From: Flavobacterium sp. 20NA77.7
GTDB taxonomy: Bacteria; Bacteroidota; Bacteroidia; Flavobacteriales; Flavobacteriaceae
Assembly (NCBI RefSeq): GCF_031326205.1
Contig: NZ_CP133721.1
Span: forward strand, 1,364,001-1,428,000
Reading direction: 5' to 3'
DNA: 64,000 nt
A model generated the notes under the pieces. That model was not told the DNA's origin and ran no database searches. It saw nothing but the letters and a program-made list of their open reading frames with translations. The translations under genes were made by a program, and so were the position numbers. The first letter of the stretch is position 1. Every line of letters begins with the position of its first letter. This document shows, in pieces, positions 35,794 to 44,576 of the stretch.

Positions 35794-37741
35794 AATCTAT
35801 TCGTTTCAAATCAAAATTTGCTGTTTCAGATATTTTCATTGGAAATTGTTCGATGACTACAGATCCTGGGTCTAAACCAAATGCTTTCTCCTCAGACAAG
35901 CCTAATTTTTTCAAAATATCATAGCCATCTAAAACTAATTTTTCATAGAACGGAAGTGCATTATCATAAGACATTAATTTTTCAATCAATACAAATCGGA
36001 AATCTCCATCTATGTGATGGTTGTGTAATGAAGTGTATCTGCTGGTAATATCAATTTCTCCTCTTGCTTGCATGTCTTCAACAACTTGTTTAAACATTTT
36101 ATTAATTTTTGGAGCAACCCTAAATCCAAGTCTAAAATCAACACGTATAACATCATCATGAATAAATTCACAAACTCTGTATTCCATTGTATACGGCTCA
36201 TCAACAACATGAACATGGGCAAACCAATAAATATCAGCGCGTTTTGGATTATTATTTATTATTGAATGTATAATTTTTGCTTCAATTTCATATCTATTAT
36301 CTGCACTGGTTAAATACACCAAATTAGTGGCATATTTTGAAACAGTAGTATCTCTACTCAAGTCTTCCAATACGGGTAAATATTGTTCTAATTTGACAAA
36401 TTCAACAAAACGATTTCTAATTTTTCTAGCAAAAAACCAAATTAGCATGGTTATAAATAAAATACTAGCAATTATTAACGTTATAAAACCACCTTCGTGA
36501 AACTTACCTAAACTTGAGTATAAAAATGCTCCTTCAATAACTATATATGTGGCTACAATTACGGTTATAAAAATTTTGTTATAACGTTTTATTATCATGT
36601 AGTAATTTAACAGCGTTGTAGTCATTAACATCGTCAATACAATTGCTAAACCGTAAGCCGCCTCCATATATTTTGCCTCTTTAAAATACAATACAATAAA
36701 AATACAACCTACCCATAATAACCAATTTATTGATGGAATATACAATTGTCCTTTTAAATCTGTAGGGTATTTAATTTTTACTTTAGGCCAAAAATTTAAT
36801 CGAACGGCTTCATTAATCAACGTAAACGAACCACTAATTAAAGCTTGAGAAGCAACGATAGCTGCTGTAGTTGCAATACCAATACCTATTGGCACAAACC
36901 AAGTAGGCATAATACCGAAAAACGGATTCGTAATTCCTGCTTCGGCTAAGGTGCTTCCTTCATGATTGATTAACCACGCTCCTTGACCTAAATAATTTAA
37001 AATCAATGTTATTTTAACAAAAATCCAACTGATTCGGATATTATCTTTTCCACAATGACCTAAATCCGAATATAAAGCTTCTGCCCCTGTTGTACAAAGA
37101 AATACAGCACCTAAATATACAATACCCCCTTGTGTAGATAAAAGTTTGTACGCATAATAAGGATTTAATGAACTTAAAATATCCAAATTAGCAAACATTT
37201 GAACCACACCTAAAAAACCTAACATTCCGAACCAAAGTAACATAACTGGGCCGAAAAATTTACCTATAAACTTAGTCCCAAATTGTTGAATAGCAAATAG
37301 TAAGGTCAAAATTACAATAACAATAGGCATGGTTTCAATATCGGGATTCAATGTTTTTAATCCTTCAATTGCAGAAGAAACTGAAATAGGCGGGGTTATA
37401 ATTCCATCTGCTAAAAGTGTACAACCTCCTATAATTGCAGGAAATAGCAACCACTTAACTTTAGTTTTTCTAATTAATGCATACAACGAAAAAATACCTC
37501 CCTCACCGTTATTATCGGCACGAAGTGTAATAATTACATATTTAATCGTTGTTTGTAAAGTTAACGTCCAAAAGATACAAGAGATAGCACCTTTAATAAC
37601 ATCCGAGTTAATTGCTTTAGAACCAATAATTGCGTTGAGAACATAAAGCGGAGAAGTTCCAATATCTCCATAAATAATTCCTAGTGTAACTAGTAATCCA
37701 GCTGCAGAAAGTTTATGCAGTGAATGGTTATTTTTTTCCAT
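35792..37741 (-). CDS. kup: KUP-family potassium uptake transporter
   Basis: 649 residues from the ATG at 37741. A TTG six codons upstream extends the frame, but the TAATTTTG promoter box lies close before it, so the ATG is preferred. The N-terminal half has twelve predicted membrane segments, beginning AAGLLVTLGIIYGDIGTSPLYVLNAI, the KUP signature for TM1, with GGEGGIFSLYALIR-like sequence (NNGEGGIFSLYALI) next. The C-terminal 190 residues form a cytoplasmic domain ending DPGSVVIEQFPMKISETANFDLKRID. It imports K+ with protons. Monocistronic. Confidence 0.93.
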   Translation of the reverse strand: MEKNNHSLHKLSAAGLLVTLGIIYGDIGTSPLYVLNAIIGSKAINSDVIKGAISCIFWTLTLQTTIKYVIITLRADNNGEGGIFSLYALIRKTKVKWLLFPAIIGGCTLLADGIITPPISVSSAIEGLKTLNPDIETMPIVIVILTLLFAIQQFGTKFIGKFFGPVMLLWFGMLGFLGVVQMFANLDILSSLNPYYAYKLLSTQGGIVYLGAVFLCTTGAEALYSDLGHCGKDNIRISWIFVKITLILNYLGQGAWLINHEGSTLAEAGITNPFFGIMPTWFVPIGIGIATTAAIVASQALISGSFTLINEAVRLNFWPKVKIKYPTDLKGQLYIPSINWLLWVGCIFIVLYFKEAKYMEAAYGLAIVLTMLMTTTLLNYYMIIKRYNKIFITVIVATYIVIEGAFLYSSLGKFHEGGFITLIIASILFITMLIWFFARKIRNRFVEFVKLEQYLPVLEDLSRDTTVSKYATNLVYLTSADNRYEIEAKIIHSIINNNPKRADIYWFAHVHVVDEPYTMEYRVCEFIHDDVIRVDFRLGFRVAPKINKMFKQVVEDMQARGEIDITSRYTSLHNHHIDGDFRFVLIEKLMSYDNALPFYEKLVLDGYDILKKLGLSEEKAFGLDPGSVVIEQFPMKISETANFDLKRID

Positions 37742-37763
37742 TTTAAAATTATAAAACAAGATG

Positions 37764-37771
37764 CAAAATTA
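37764..37771 (-). promoter_or_regulatory. -7 box of kup
   Basis: Reads TAATTTTG on the minus strand, 23 bp before the chosen kup ATG. Confidence 0.55.
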
Positions 37772-37877
37772 CAAAAAGCAATCGTTCCAAATTCATTTAG
37801 AGCTAAAAATATTTAAAATATCCTCTAAATTAAAAAATACTAACCCAAAAATAACTTCCAAATTATTCCAAATTCCT

Positions 37878-37885
37878 TATATTTG
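37878..37885 (+). promoter_or_regulatory. -7 box of pheT
   Basis: TATATTTG, an exact TAnnTTTG match, 23 bp before the pheT ATG. Confidence 0.6.
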
Positions 37886-37907
37886 CGTGCTTAAAAAAGA
37901 ATAAAAA

Positions 37908-40340
37908 ATGCGTATATCCTACAATTGGTTAAAACAATTTATTAAAATCGACTGGAAATCAGAAGAAGTATCAGCCTTATTAACAGATTTAGGTTTAGAA
38001 GTTGAAGCTGTAGATGCCTTTGAAAGCATTCCTGGTGGACTTCAAGGTATTGTTGTTGGGCATGTGTTAACTTGCGAAAAACACCCTGACGCGGATAAAT
38101 TAAAAATTACAACTGTTGATTTAGGCGACGGAAACGCACCCGTACAAATTGTGTGTGGCGCAAGTAATGTAGCAGCAGGGCAAAAAGTACCTGTAGCAAC
38201 AATTGGAACCAAATTGTTTGATAAAGAAGGGAACGCATTTGAAATTAAAAAAGGTAAAATAAGAGGTCAAGAAAGTCATGGGATGATTTGTGCCGAAGAC
38301 GAAATAGGTCTTGGAGATAGTCATGACGGCATTATGATTTTGGCTGATGATTTACAACCAGGAACGCCTGCTAGTAAAGTATTCAATATAGAAGTAGATG
38401 AAGTATTTGAAATTGGCCTAACTCCAAATCGTGCTGACGCAATGAGCCACATGGGTGTTGCCCGTGATTTAAGAGCGGGATTAAGCCAAACTAATGTCAA
38501 CACAGAATTAATCACACCTTCGGTAAGTAAGTTCAAAATTGACAAAAGAACCCTAAAAATTGATGTTAAAGTTGACGATGCTAAATTAGCTCCTCGCTAT
38601 GCTGGTGTTACAATTTCTGGTGTTTCTGTTAAACCCTCACCTACTTGGTTACAAAATAGATTAAAAGCTATTGGGTTAACCCCAAAAAACAATATTGTAG
38701 ATGTTACTAATTACGTATTACACGAGCTAGGACAACCTCTACATGCTTTTGATGCAGCAAAAATAAAAGGCAATAAAATTACCGTTAAAACCGTGACGGC
38801 GGGAACTAAATTTACCACCCTCGACGGAACGGAACGCACACTACATGAAGAAGATTTAATGATTTGTGATGAAAATGGTCCAATGTGTATGGCAGGTGTA
38901 TTTGGCGGTATAGATTCAGGAGTTTCAGAAACTACAAATGCTATATTTTTAGAAAGTGCGTATTTTAATCCTGTTGCTATTCGTAAATCTGCAAAAAGAC
39001 ACACACTCAGTACAGATGCTTCGTTTAGATTTGAAAGAGGAATTGATCCCGAGATTACAGTATATGCCTTAAAAAGAGCAGCGCTTCTTATACAAGAAGT
39101 TGCAGGCGGAGAAGTTACGTCAGACATTATAGACATTTATCCGAAAAAAATTGAAGATTTTAAAGTGTTCTTGACCTTTGATAAAGTATATAAATTAATT
39201 GGAGAAGAACTTAAAAAAGAAACCATAAAAAAAGTACTAGCTTCTCTTGATATTAAAGTAAATAGTATTTCTGACGCAGGCTTAGGTTTAAGTATTCCTT
39301 CTTACCGTGTGGATGTTCAACGAGAAGTAGATGTTATTGAAGAAATTCTAAGGGTGTATGGTTACAACAGCATTAAAATACCTAATAAAATTAATGCTTC
39401 TGTTTCAAATTCAGGACGTACCGAAGAATTCAAAGTACAAAACATCATTGCTAATCAATTATGTAGTTTAGGTTTTCATGAAATGATGGCTAACTCGCTT
39501 ACTACTTCTAACTATATTGGTTTATCTGAACAAGTAAAAGAAGAAGAAACTGTAGCTATGTTAAACCCGTTGAGTAGTGATTTATCTGTTCTAAGACAAT
39601 CGTTATTGTTTTCGGCATTAGAAGCATTGTCTTATAATATTAATCGAAGAAATACCGATTTAAAACTATTTGAATTTGGGAAAACCTATCATAAAATCGA
39701 AGGTATTTACACAGAGAAAAAACACCTTACCCTTTCTATGACAGGAAACACAGCCGCTGAAAACTGGAATGCACCTCAAAAAGCAAGTGATTTCTTTATA
39801 TTTAAAGGAATGGTTATGGCAGTTTTAGCTAAACTTAATTTAGATAAAAAAGTAAAGACAGTTCCTGTAAGTCACGATATTTTTAGTGAAGGTATTGGTT
39901 TAGCTATTGGTACCGAAATCATTATTGAATTAGGTATGATTAAGAAAACAGTAGTAAAGCATTTTGACATCAAACAGCATGTGTTTTTTGCTGACTTTAA
40001 TTGGGACGCGATTCAAAAATACGTTTCAAACAAAATCAAACTTACAGAAATACCAAAATTCCCAGAAGTAAGAAGAGATTTAGCTCTTTTAGTAGACAGT
40101 TCTATTACTTTTGAACAGTGTTATACAATTGCTAAACAAACTGAAAAAGGGCTGTTAAAAGAAATTAATTTATTTGATGTATATGAAGGTAAAAACTTAC
40201 CCGAAGGTAAAAAATCTTATGCATTAAGCTTTATTTTACAAGACAATTCAAAAACGTTAACCGACGTACAAATTGATAAAATTATGTCTAAACTACTCAA
40301 TAATTTTGAAACACAGTTAGGCGCTACTTTGAGAAGTTAA
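37908..40340 (+). CDS. pheT: Phenylalanine--tRNA ligase beta subunit
   Basis: 810 residues, the normal length. The beta subunit pairs with PheS to charge tRNA-Phe and edits mischarged tyrosine. Domains in order: N-terminal OB/EMAP-like tRNA-binding domain (about 40-150, GIVVGHVLTCEKHPDADKL), B3/B4 editing domain (about 210-400, with NNIVDVTNYVLHELGQPLHAFD), B5 domain, catalytic-like core, and the C-terminal ferredoxin-fold anticodon-binding domain (KFPEVRRDLALLVDSSITF to the end). pheS is not in the window, so the two subunits are encoded apart. Confidence 0.96.
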   Translation: MRISYNWLKQFIKIDWKSEEVSALLTDLGLEVEAVDAFESIPGGLQGIVVGHVLTCEKHPDADKLKITTVDLGDGNAPVQIVCGASNVAAGQKVPVATIGTKLFDKEGNAFEIKKGKIRGQESHGMICAEDEIGLGDSHDGIMILADDLQPGTPASKVFNIEVDEVFEIGLTPNRADAMSHMGVARDLRAGLSQTNVNTELITPSVSKFKIDKRTLKIDVKVDDAKLAPRYAGVTISGVSVKPSPTWLQNRLKAIGLTPKNNIVDVTNYVLHELGQPLHAFDAAKIKGNKITVKTVTAGTKFTTLDGTERTLHEEDLMICDENGPMCMAGVFGGIDSGVSETTNAIFLESAYFNPVAIRKSAKRHTLSTDASFRFERGIDPEITVYALKRAALLIQEVAGGEVTSDIIDIYPKKIEDFKVFLTFDKVYKLIGEELKKETIKKVLASLDIKVNSISDAGLGLSIPSYRVDVQREVDVIEEILRVYGYNSIKIPNKINASVSNSGRTEEFKVQNIIANQLCSLGFHEMMANSLTTSNYIGLSEQVKEEETVAMLNPLSSDLSVLRQSLLFSALEALSYNINRRNTDLKLFEFGKTYHKIEGIYTEKKHLTLSMTGNTAAENWNAPQKASDFFIFKGMVMAVLAKLNLDKKVKTVPVSHDIFSEGIGLAIGTEIIIELGMIKKTVVKHFDIKQHVFFADFNWDAIQKYVSNKIKLTEIPKFPEVRRDLALLVDSSITFEQCYTIAKQTEKGLLKEINLFDVYEGKNLPEGKKSYALSFILQDNSKTLTDVQIDKIMSKLLNNFETQLGATLRS

Positions 40341-40370
40341 AAATTAGAGTATAATCTATAAAAATTACAG

Positions 40371-40401
40371 ATACCCCTTCTTTCATGTTGGGGTATTTTT
40401 A
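40371..40401 (+). terminator. Terminator of pheT
   Basis: ATACCCC pairs with GGGGTAT around a 12-base loop, followed by TTTTTA. Confidence 0.8.
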
Positions 40402-40523
40402 TATGTAAAAAGTAGTGATTAAGCCGCTAACACGCGAAGTATAGACCTGGGTGAAACGGTTACCATGTAAAAGTGTAACACAGGAATAGTAGTGAGTAAA
40501 TCTTTAAGGTAGTTCTCTTAAAT

Positions 40524-40558
40524 AAAAAATCCCAACCAGTACTGATTGGGATTTTTAG
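40524..40558 (-). terminator. Terminator of rpsA
   Basis: AAATCCCAA and TTGGGATTT pair with the inner CAGTACTG forming a continuing stem. Flanking A/T runs make it usable in both directions; it lies 20 bp behind the rpsA stop. Confidence 0.8.
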
Positions 40559-40577
40559 TATGTTTAGGATATAAAAA

Positions 40578-42347
40578 TTATTCTCCTTTATCCATTCTAG
40601 CTTTTAATTCAGCTAATGCATCAATATCACCTAAAGTAGATTTTTCTGCATTGTTTGAAGAAGTTGCTACGTTGTTAGACTCTGCAGACTTAACGTTTTT
40701 CTCTTCTTCTTCTCTAAAGATAGCTGTATGAGAAGCTACAATTCTTTTGAATTCTTTGTTAAATTCGATAACTTTAAATTCAATTGTATCTCCTTTTTTC
40801 AATTTTTTACCATCTTCTTTTTCTAAGTGACGTGTTGGTACAAAACCTTGAACGTTATCACCAAAATCAACAGTTGCACCTTTATCAACCATTTCAGTTA
40901 CTGTTCCAGTGTGGATTGTTCCTACTGCAAAAGCTGCTTCATGTTTGTCCCAAGGATTTTCAGTTGTTTGTTTGTGACCTAAAGATAATTTTCTACCTTC
41001 AACGTCTAATTCTAATACAACAACATCTAATTTATCACCTACGTTAACAAATTCTGATGGATGTTTGATTTTCTTAGTCCAAGATAAATCTGAGATATAC
41101 ACTAAACCGTCAATTCCTTCTTCTAACTCAACAAAAATACCAAAGTTAGTAAAGTTTCTAACAATTCCTGTGTGTTTAGAACCTACTGGATATTTAGAAG
41201 TGATATCAGTCCATGGATCAGTAGTCATTTGTTTGATACCTAAAGACATTTTTCTATCTTCTCTATCTAACGTTAAAATTACTGCCTCAACTACATCTCC
41301 TACTTTAACAAAATCTTGAGCACTTCTTAAATGCGTTGACCAAGACATTTCAGAAACGTGGATTAAACCTTCAACACCTTCTGCTACTTCAATGAAAGCA
41401 CCATAATCTGCTAAAACTACCACTTTTCCTTTAACTTTATCACCTACTTTTAAGTTAGCATCTAAAGCATCCCATGGGTGAGCGTTTAATTGTTTTAAAC
41501 CTAATTGAATTCTTGTTTTCTCATCATCAAAGTCTAAGATAACAACGTTTAATTTTTGGTCTAATTCTAATACTTCACTTGGGTGATTGATACGAGACCA
41601 AGATAAATCTGTAATATGAATTAATCCATCTACACCACCTAAGTCAATGAACACACCATAAGAAGTAATGTTTTTAACTACACCTTCTAATACTTGTCCT
41701 TTTTCTAATTGACCAATGATTTCTTTTTTCTGAACCTCGATATCTGCTTCGATAAGTGCTTTGTGCGAAACAACAACGTTTTTGAACTCATGGTTAATTT
41801 TAACCACTTTGAATTCCATCGTTTTGTTTACATATTGATCGTAATCACGGATAGGTTTCACATCAATTTGTGAACCTGGTAAGAATGCTTCAATACCGAA
41901 TACATCTACAATCATACCACCTTTAGTTCTACATTTAACAAAACCATTAACGATTTCTCCAGTTTCGTTAGCTGCGATAACTCTATCCCATGCTTTGATT
42001 GTTCTTGCTTTTTTGTGAGATAATACTAATTGACCTGATTTATCTTCTCTTACGTCAATTAATACTTCTACTTTGTCCCCAACTTTTAAGTTAGGATTGT
42101 AACGAAATTCATTTAAAGAAATAGCTCCTTCAGATTTTGCGTTGATATCAACGATTGCATCTCTGTCAGTTACTCTAACTACTACACCTTCTACAACTTC
42201 TTCGTCTCCTGTAGAAATGAAAGTTTTAGATACTAATTCTTCAAATTCTTGAAGATTTTTCTCATCAATTGGATCAATTCCTTCTGCATAATTATGCCAG
42301 TTAAAATCCGCTAAAAAATCTTGTTGTTCTTTGTTTAATTCAGCCAT
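40578..42347 (-). CDS. rpsA: 30S ribosomal protein S1
   Basis: 589 residues with six S1 RNA-binding domains in tandem; repeats three to six are closest to each other (for example GVVKNITSYGVFIDLGGVDGLIHITDLSW, then GKVVVLADYGAFIEVAEGVEGLIHVSEMSW). S1 unfolds mRNA leaders at the 30S platform. In Bacteroidota, where Shine-Dalgarno pairing is hardly used, S1 is thought to be especially important for start selection. The tail (about 555-589, SAESNNVATSSNNAEKS) is low complexity. Here rpsA is followed by a terminator; cmk lies upstream, as in many genomes, but 290 bp away. Confidence 0.95.
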   Translation of the reverse strand: MAELNKEQQDFLADFNWHNYAEGIDPIDEKNLQEFEELVSKTFISTGDEEVVEGVVVRVTDRDAIVDINAKSEGAISLNEFRYNPNLKVGDKVEVLIDVREDKSGQLVLSHKKARTIKAWDRVIAANETGEIVNGFVKCRTKGGMIVDVFGIEAFLPGSQIDVKPIRDYDQYVNKTMEFKVVKINHEFKNVVVSHKALIEADIEVQKKEIIGQLEKGQVLEGVVKNITSYGVFIDLGGVDGLIHITDLSWSRINHPSEVLELDQKLNVVILDFDDEKTRIQLGLKQLNAHPWDALDANLKVGDKVKGKVVVLADYGAFIEVAEGVEGLIHVSEMSWSTHLRSAQDFVKVGDVVEAVILTLDREDRKMSLGIKQMTTDPWTDITSKYPVGSKHTGIVRNFTNFGIFVELEEGIDGLVYISDLSWTKKIKHPSEFVNVGDKLDVVVLELDVEGRKLSLGHKQTTENPWDKHEAAFAVGTIHTGTVTEMVDKGATVDFGDNVQGFVPTRHLEKEDGKKLKKGDTIEFKVIEFNKEFKRIVASHTAIFREEEEKNVKSAESNNVATSSNNAEKSTLGDIDALAELKARMDKGE

Positions 42348-42467
42348 GCTGATAAAAATTTTGTATGCCGTGTTTGTTTGCGTTTTTTCTACAGATTAAA
42401 ACAACAGCAGTGTTTTTACTTAATTATTTGATTGCCAATTGAAAACGCTACTCTGTCAAAAGGTGTG
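42348..42467 (-). promoter_or_regulatory. Long leader of rpsA
   Basis: The TATCTTTG box at 42468-42475 (minus strand) implies an mRNA leader of about 110 bases, far longer than for other genes here. It is AT-rich with short U- and A-runs. S1 genes are commonly autoregulated through their leaders, so this is a plausible site, but I cannot draw a conserved structure. Confidence 0.4.
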
Positions 42468-42475
42468 CAAAGATA
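42468..42475 (-). promoter_or_regulatory. -7 box of rpsA
   Basis: Reads TATCTTTG on the minus strand, an exact TAnnTTTG match. Confidence 0.6.
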
Positions 42476-42604
42476 ATAATTTTTTATAAAATACAACTAT
42501 TTTATAGGGAAATAATTGAAAAACGAAGGGTACAAAAATCTATAAAAACATGAACCTTAGAAGATTTCGGAATTACCTGTTAGGAGTTGGGAGTATAGGT
42601 TATA

Positions 42605-42646
42605 CTATTCACTATTCACTATTCACTATTTACTATTCACTATTTA
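42605..42646 (-). repeat. Heptamer array overlapping the cmk stop codon
   Basis: Six perfect-period heptamers. Read in the sense of cmk they are TAAATAG, TGAATAG, TAAATAG, TGAATAG, TGAATAG, TGAATAG, beginning at the stop codon itself. Stop triplets thus occur in all frames. Confidence 0.85.
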
Positions 42647-43335
42647 CTCCCAGCTAGCTTCTCATTGACCATTTTCATTACCAATTCAAATTGTTCTTGT
42701 TTGGTCATAACTGAATTATCGATCTCGATAGCATCATCAGCTTTAACAAGAGGAGAATCTTCTCGATGTGTATCAATATAATCGCGTTCTTCTACATTTT
42801 GCAAGACTTCTTCAAAGGTAACGCGCTGTCCTTTTTCGAGTAATTCATCAAAACGACGTTGCGCTCTTGTTTTAGCACTAGCTGTCATGAATAATTTTAG
42901 TTCAGCATCTGGAAAAACAACTGTTCCGATATCTCTACCGTCCATCACAATCCCTTTTTCTTTTCCCATTTGCTGTTGCTGTTCTACCAATTTGGCTCGT
43001 ACCTCAGAAACTTCAGCCACTTTACTTACCAAACGTGAAACCTCAATAGTTCGAATGGCTTTTTCTACGTTTTCGCCATTCACATACATTTCCGCAAAAC
43101 CTAATGCTGAGTTAAATTTAAAATGTAAGGAAATATTTTGCAAATGAGTAATTAATTCCGATTTATTTAAATGAGATTCCGAAACCCAATCGTGTTGCAT
43201 AGCAAAATACGTTATACCACGATACATAGCTCCCGTATCTACATATACATACCCTAAAGCTGCAGCTAATTGCTTTGCTAATGTACTTTTCCCTGTTGAT
43301 GAATAACCATCTATTGCTATGGTAATTTTATTCAT
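42640..43335 (-). CDS. cmk: (d)CMP kinase
   Basis: 231 residues. Phosphorylates CMP and dCMP with ATP. The P-loop is GYSSTGKSTLAKQLA (about residues 10-24); VYVDTGAMYRGITYFA is the nucleoside-binding segment; MDGRDIGTVVFPDAELKLFM and RRFDELLEKGQ...RDYIDTHREDSPL give the lid and the C-terminal dCMP-binding residues. It sits between rpsA and porQ in the same direction. Its stop codon lies within a heptamer repeat array. Confidence 0.95.
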   Translation of the reverse strand: MNKITIAIDGYSSTGKSTLAKQLAAALGYVYVDTGAMYRGITYFAMQHDWVSESHLNKSELITHLQNISLHFKFNSALGFAEMYVNGENVEKAIRTIEVSRLVSKVAEVSEVRAKLVEQQQQMGKEKGIVMDGRDIGTVVFPDAELKLFMTASAKTRAQRRFDELLEKGQRVTFEEVLQNVEERDYIDTHREDSPLVKADDAIEIDNSVMTKQEQFELVMKMVNEKLAGSK

Positions 43336-43403
43336 GTTTTTATTTTATTAGTTATGAAAAACTGACTTTGTGAAATATAATTAAGTCAGTAATTCATCCT
43401 TTT

Positions 43404-43438
43404 ACTTTTTACTTTTTACTTTTTACTTTTTACTAATT
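43404..43438 (-). repeat. Heptamer array directly behind porQ
   Basis: In the sense of porQ the stop TAG is followed by TAAAAAG four or more times with a strict 7-bp period (plus-strand ACTTTTT units). It starts at the stop codon, as at cmk. Confidence 0.85.
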
Positions 43439-44449
43439 CAAATCAATCATCAATCCAAACATACTTGTATTAGCAGCAAGTGTATATTTAGCATACGAAT
43501 AATCAAAGCGTACTTTATTAAAGCGTAAACTAAACCCTGCTGAAACACCACTAAAATTTCTTTGGTCTATTATATTCAATTCTTGTCCTCTTCTAAAATT
43601 ATAACCTAATCTTATATTGAATGCTTTTTCAGGAAATAATTCGGCACCAAGAATAACATGTCGTAAGGTATTGTTAAAAAAAGAAACTTGCTCTTCTTTA
43701 GTTGAACCATCTAACGAACCTTGTGCTCTATTTGGATTGGCAAAAGCAATATTCCATTGTTGCAAATTTTCAAACGTAACATGCCATCTAATAGGTACAT
43801 TTTCCATTAATTGAGAAATTCCCGCATCAATTTCAAAGGGTAACTTTTCTCGCACGGCATCATAAGGTTTAATTTGGTACCCAATATTTCTAAAGGTTAA
43901 GCCGAAATTAATATCATTTTTTTCATCGATATACAATAGGCCAATATCTGTTGCCGCTCCAAAAGAATTATAGCGCTCTAACGTAGAAGTAATTAATTTT
44001 AAATTAGCGCCTACATGTAAGTTTGTCCACGGAATATTATAGGCATAACCAATAGACAAAGCACCTTCTGAACCACTAAAGGCACCCGTTTGGTTACCCA
44101 ACTCATCGTAGCCATCAAAATTGCCGTAATTTACATAATTTACCCCTACATGTAAGGTTTGCACATGCCTGTCCCATGTATAAGCGTATGAAGCGGTGCC
44201 ATAGGCTATTTCACCATAATACTTACTGTAATTTGTAGCTAGATGGTTACCCATTTTAGGATTAATGGTAGCTGGATTAAAATTAGCCTGATTGACATCA
44301 TAATCCATAATCGTAACCGTTTTACCCCCCATAGCTGCTTGACGAGGCGATTGCACTAAGTTAAGAAACTGGTACACAGATTGTCCGCCTATTTGAGCGC
44401 AAACAGGACTTACTACAAACCATAAAAACACACCTATTTTCTTTAACAT
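43433..44449 (-). CDS. porQ: Type IX secretion system protein PorQ
   Basis: 338 residues with a signal peptide (MLKKIGVFLWFVVSPVCAQ). The mature start IGGQSVYQFLNLVQSPRQAAMGGK and the following YDVNQANFNPATINPKM are typical of PorQ/PorV-like outer-membrane barrels, and the C-terminus FDYSYAKYTLAANTSMFGLMIDLN is a closing strand. PorQ is needed for full secretion of proteins with type IX C-terminal signals and surface attachment of their products. The order porQ-cmk is, as I recall, conserved in flavobacteria. A TATCTTCG promoter-like box (44480-44487) and a short palindrome ACGTTAATAACGT precede it. Confidence 0.9.
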   Translation of the reverse strand: MLKKIGVFLWFVVSPVCAQIGGQSVYQFLNLVQSPRQAAMGGKTVTIMDYDVNQANFNPATINPKMGNHLATNYSKYYGEIAYGTASYAYTWDRHVQTLHVGVNYVNYGNFDGYDELGNQTGAFSGSEGALSIGYAYNIPWTNLHVGANLKLITSTLERYNSFGAATDIGLLYIDEKNDINFGLTFRNIGYQIKPYDAVREKLPFEIDAGISQLMENVPIRWHVTFENLQQWNIAFANPNRAQGSLDGSTKEEQVSFFNNTLRHVILGAELFPEKAFNIRLGYNFRRGQELNIIDQRNFSGVSAGFSLRFNKVRFDYSYAKYTLAANTSMFGLMIDLN

Positions 44450-44543
44450 CTTTACATTCCTACGTTAATAACGTAAATGCGAAGATAAAATTATAAATCA
44501 GAATGAGAAAATTTAGTTGAACGGAATCTTAATTAGTTATAAA

Positions 44544-44575
44544 CAAAAAGGCTAACGATATCGTTAGCCTTTTTG
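44544..44575 (-). terminator. Terminator of lon
   Basis: A perfect 32-bp palindrome (AAAAAGGCTAACGATATCGT and its mirror). It lies directly behind the lon stop and is symmetrical, so it can stop transcription from either side. Confidence 0.88.
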
Positions 44576-44576
44576 T

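Noticed and set aside
38711..39136. 141-codon open frame antisense to pheT
   Set aside because: Covered by the pheT editing domain coding sequence with conserved motifs on the plus strand.
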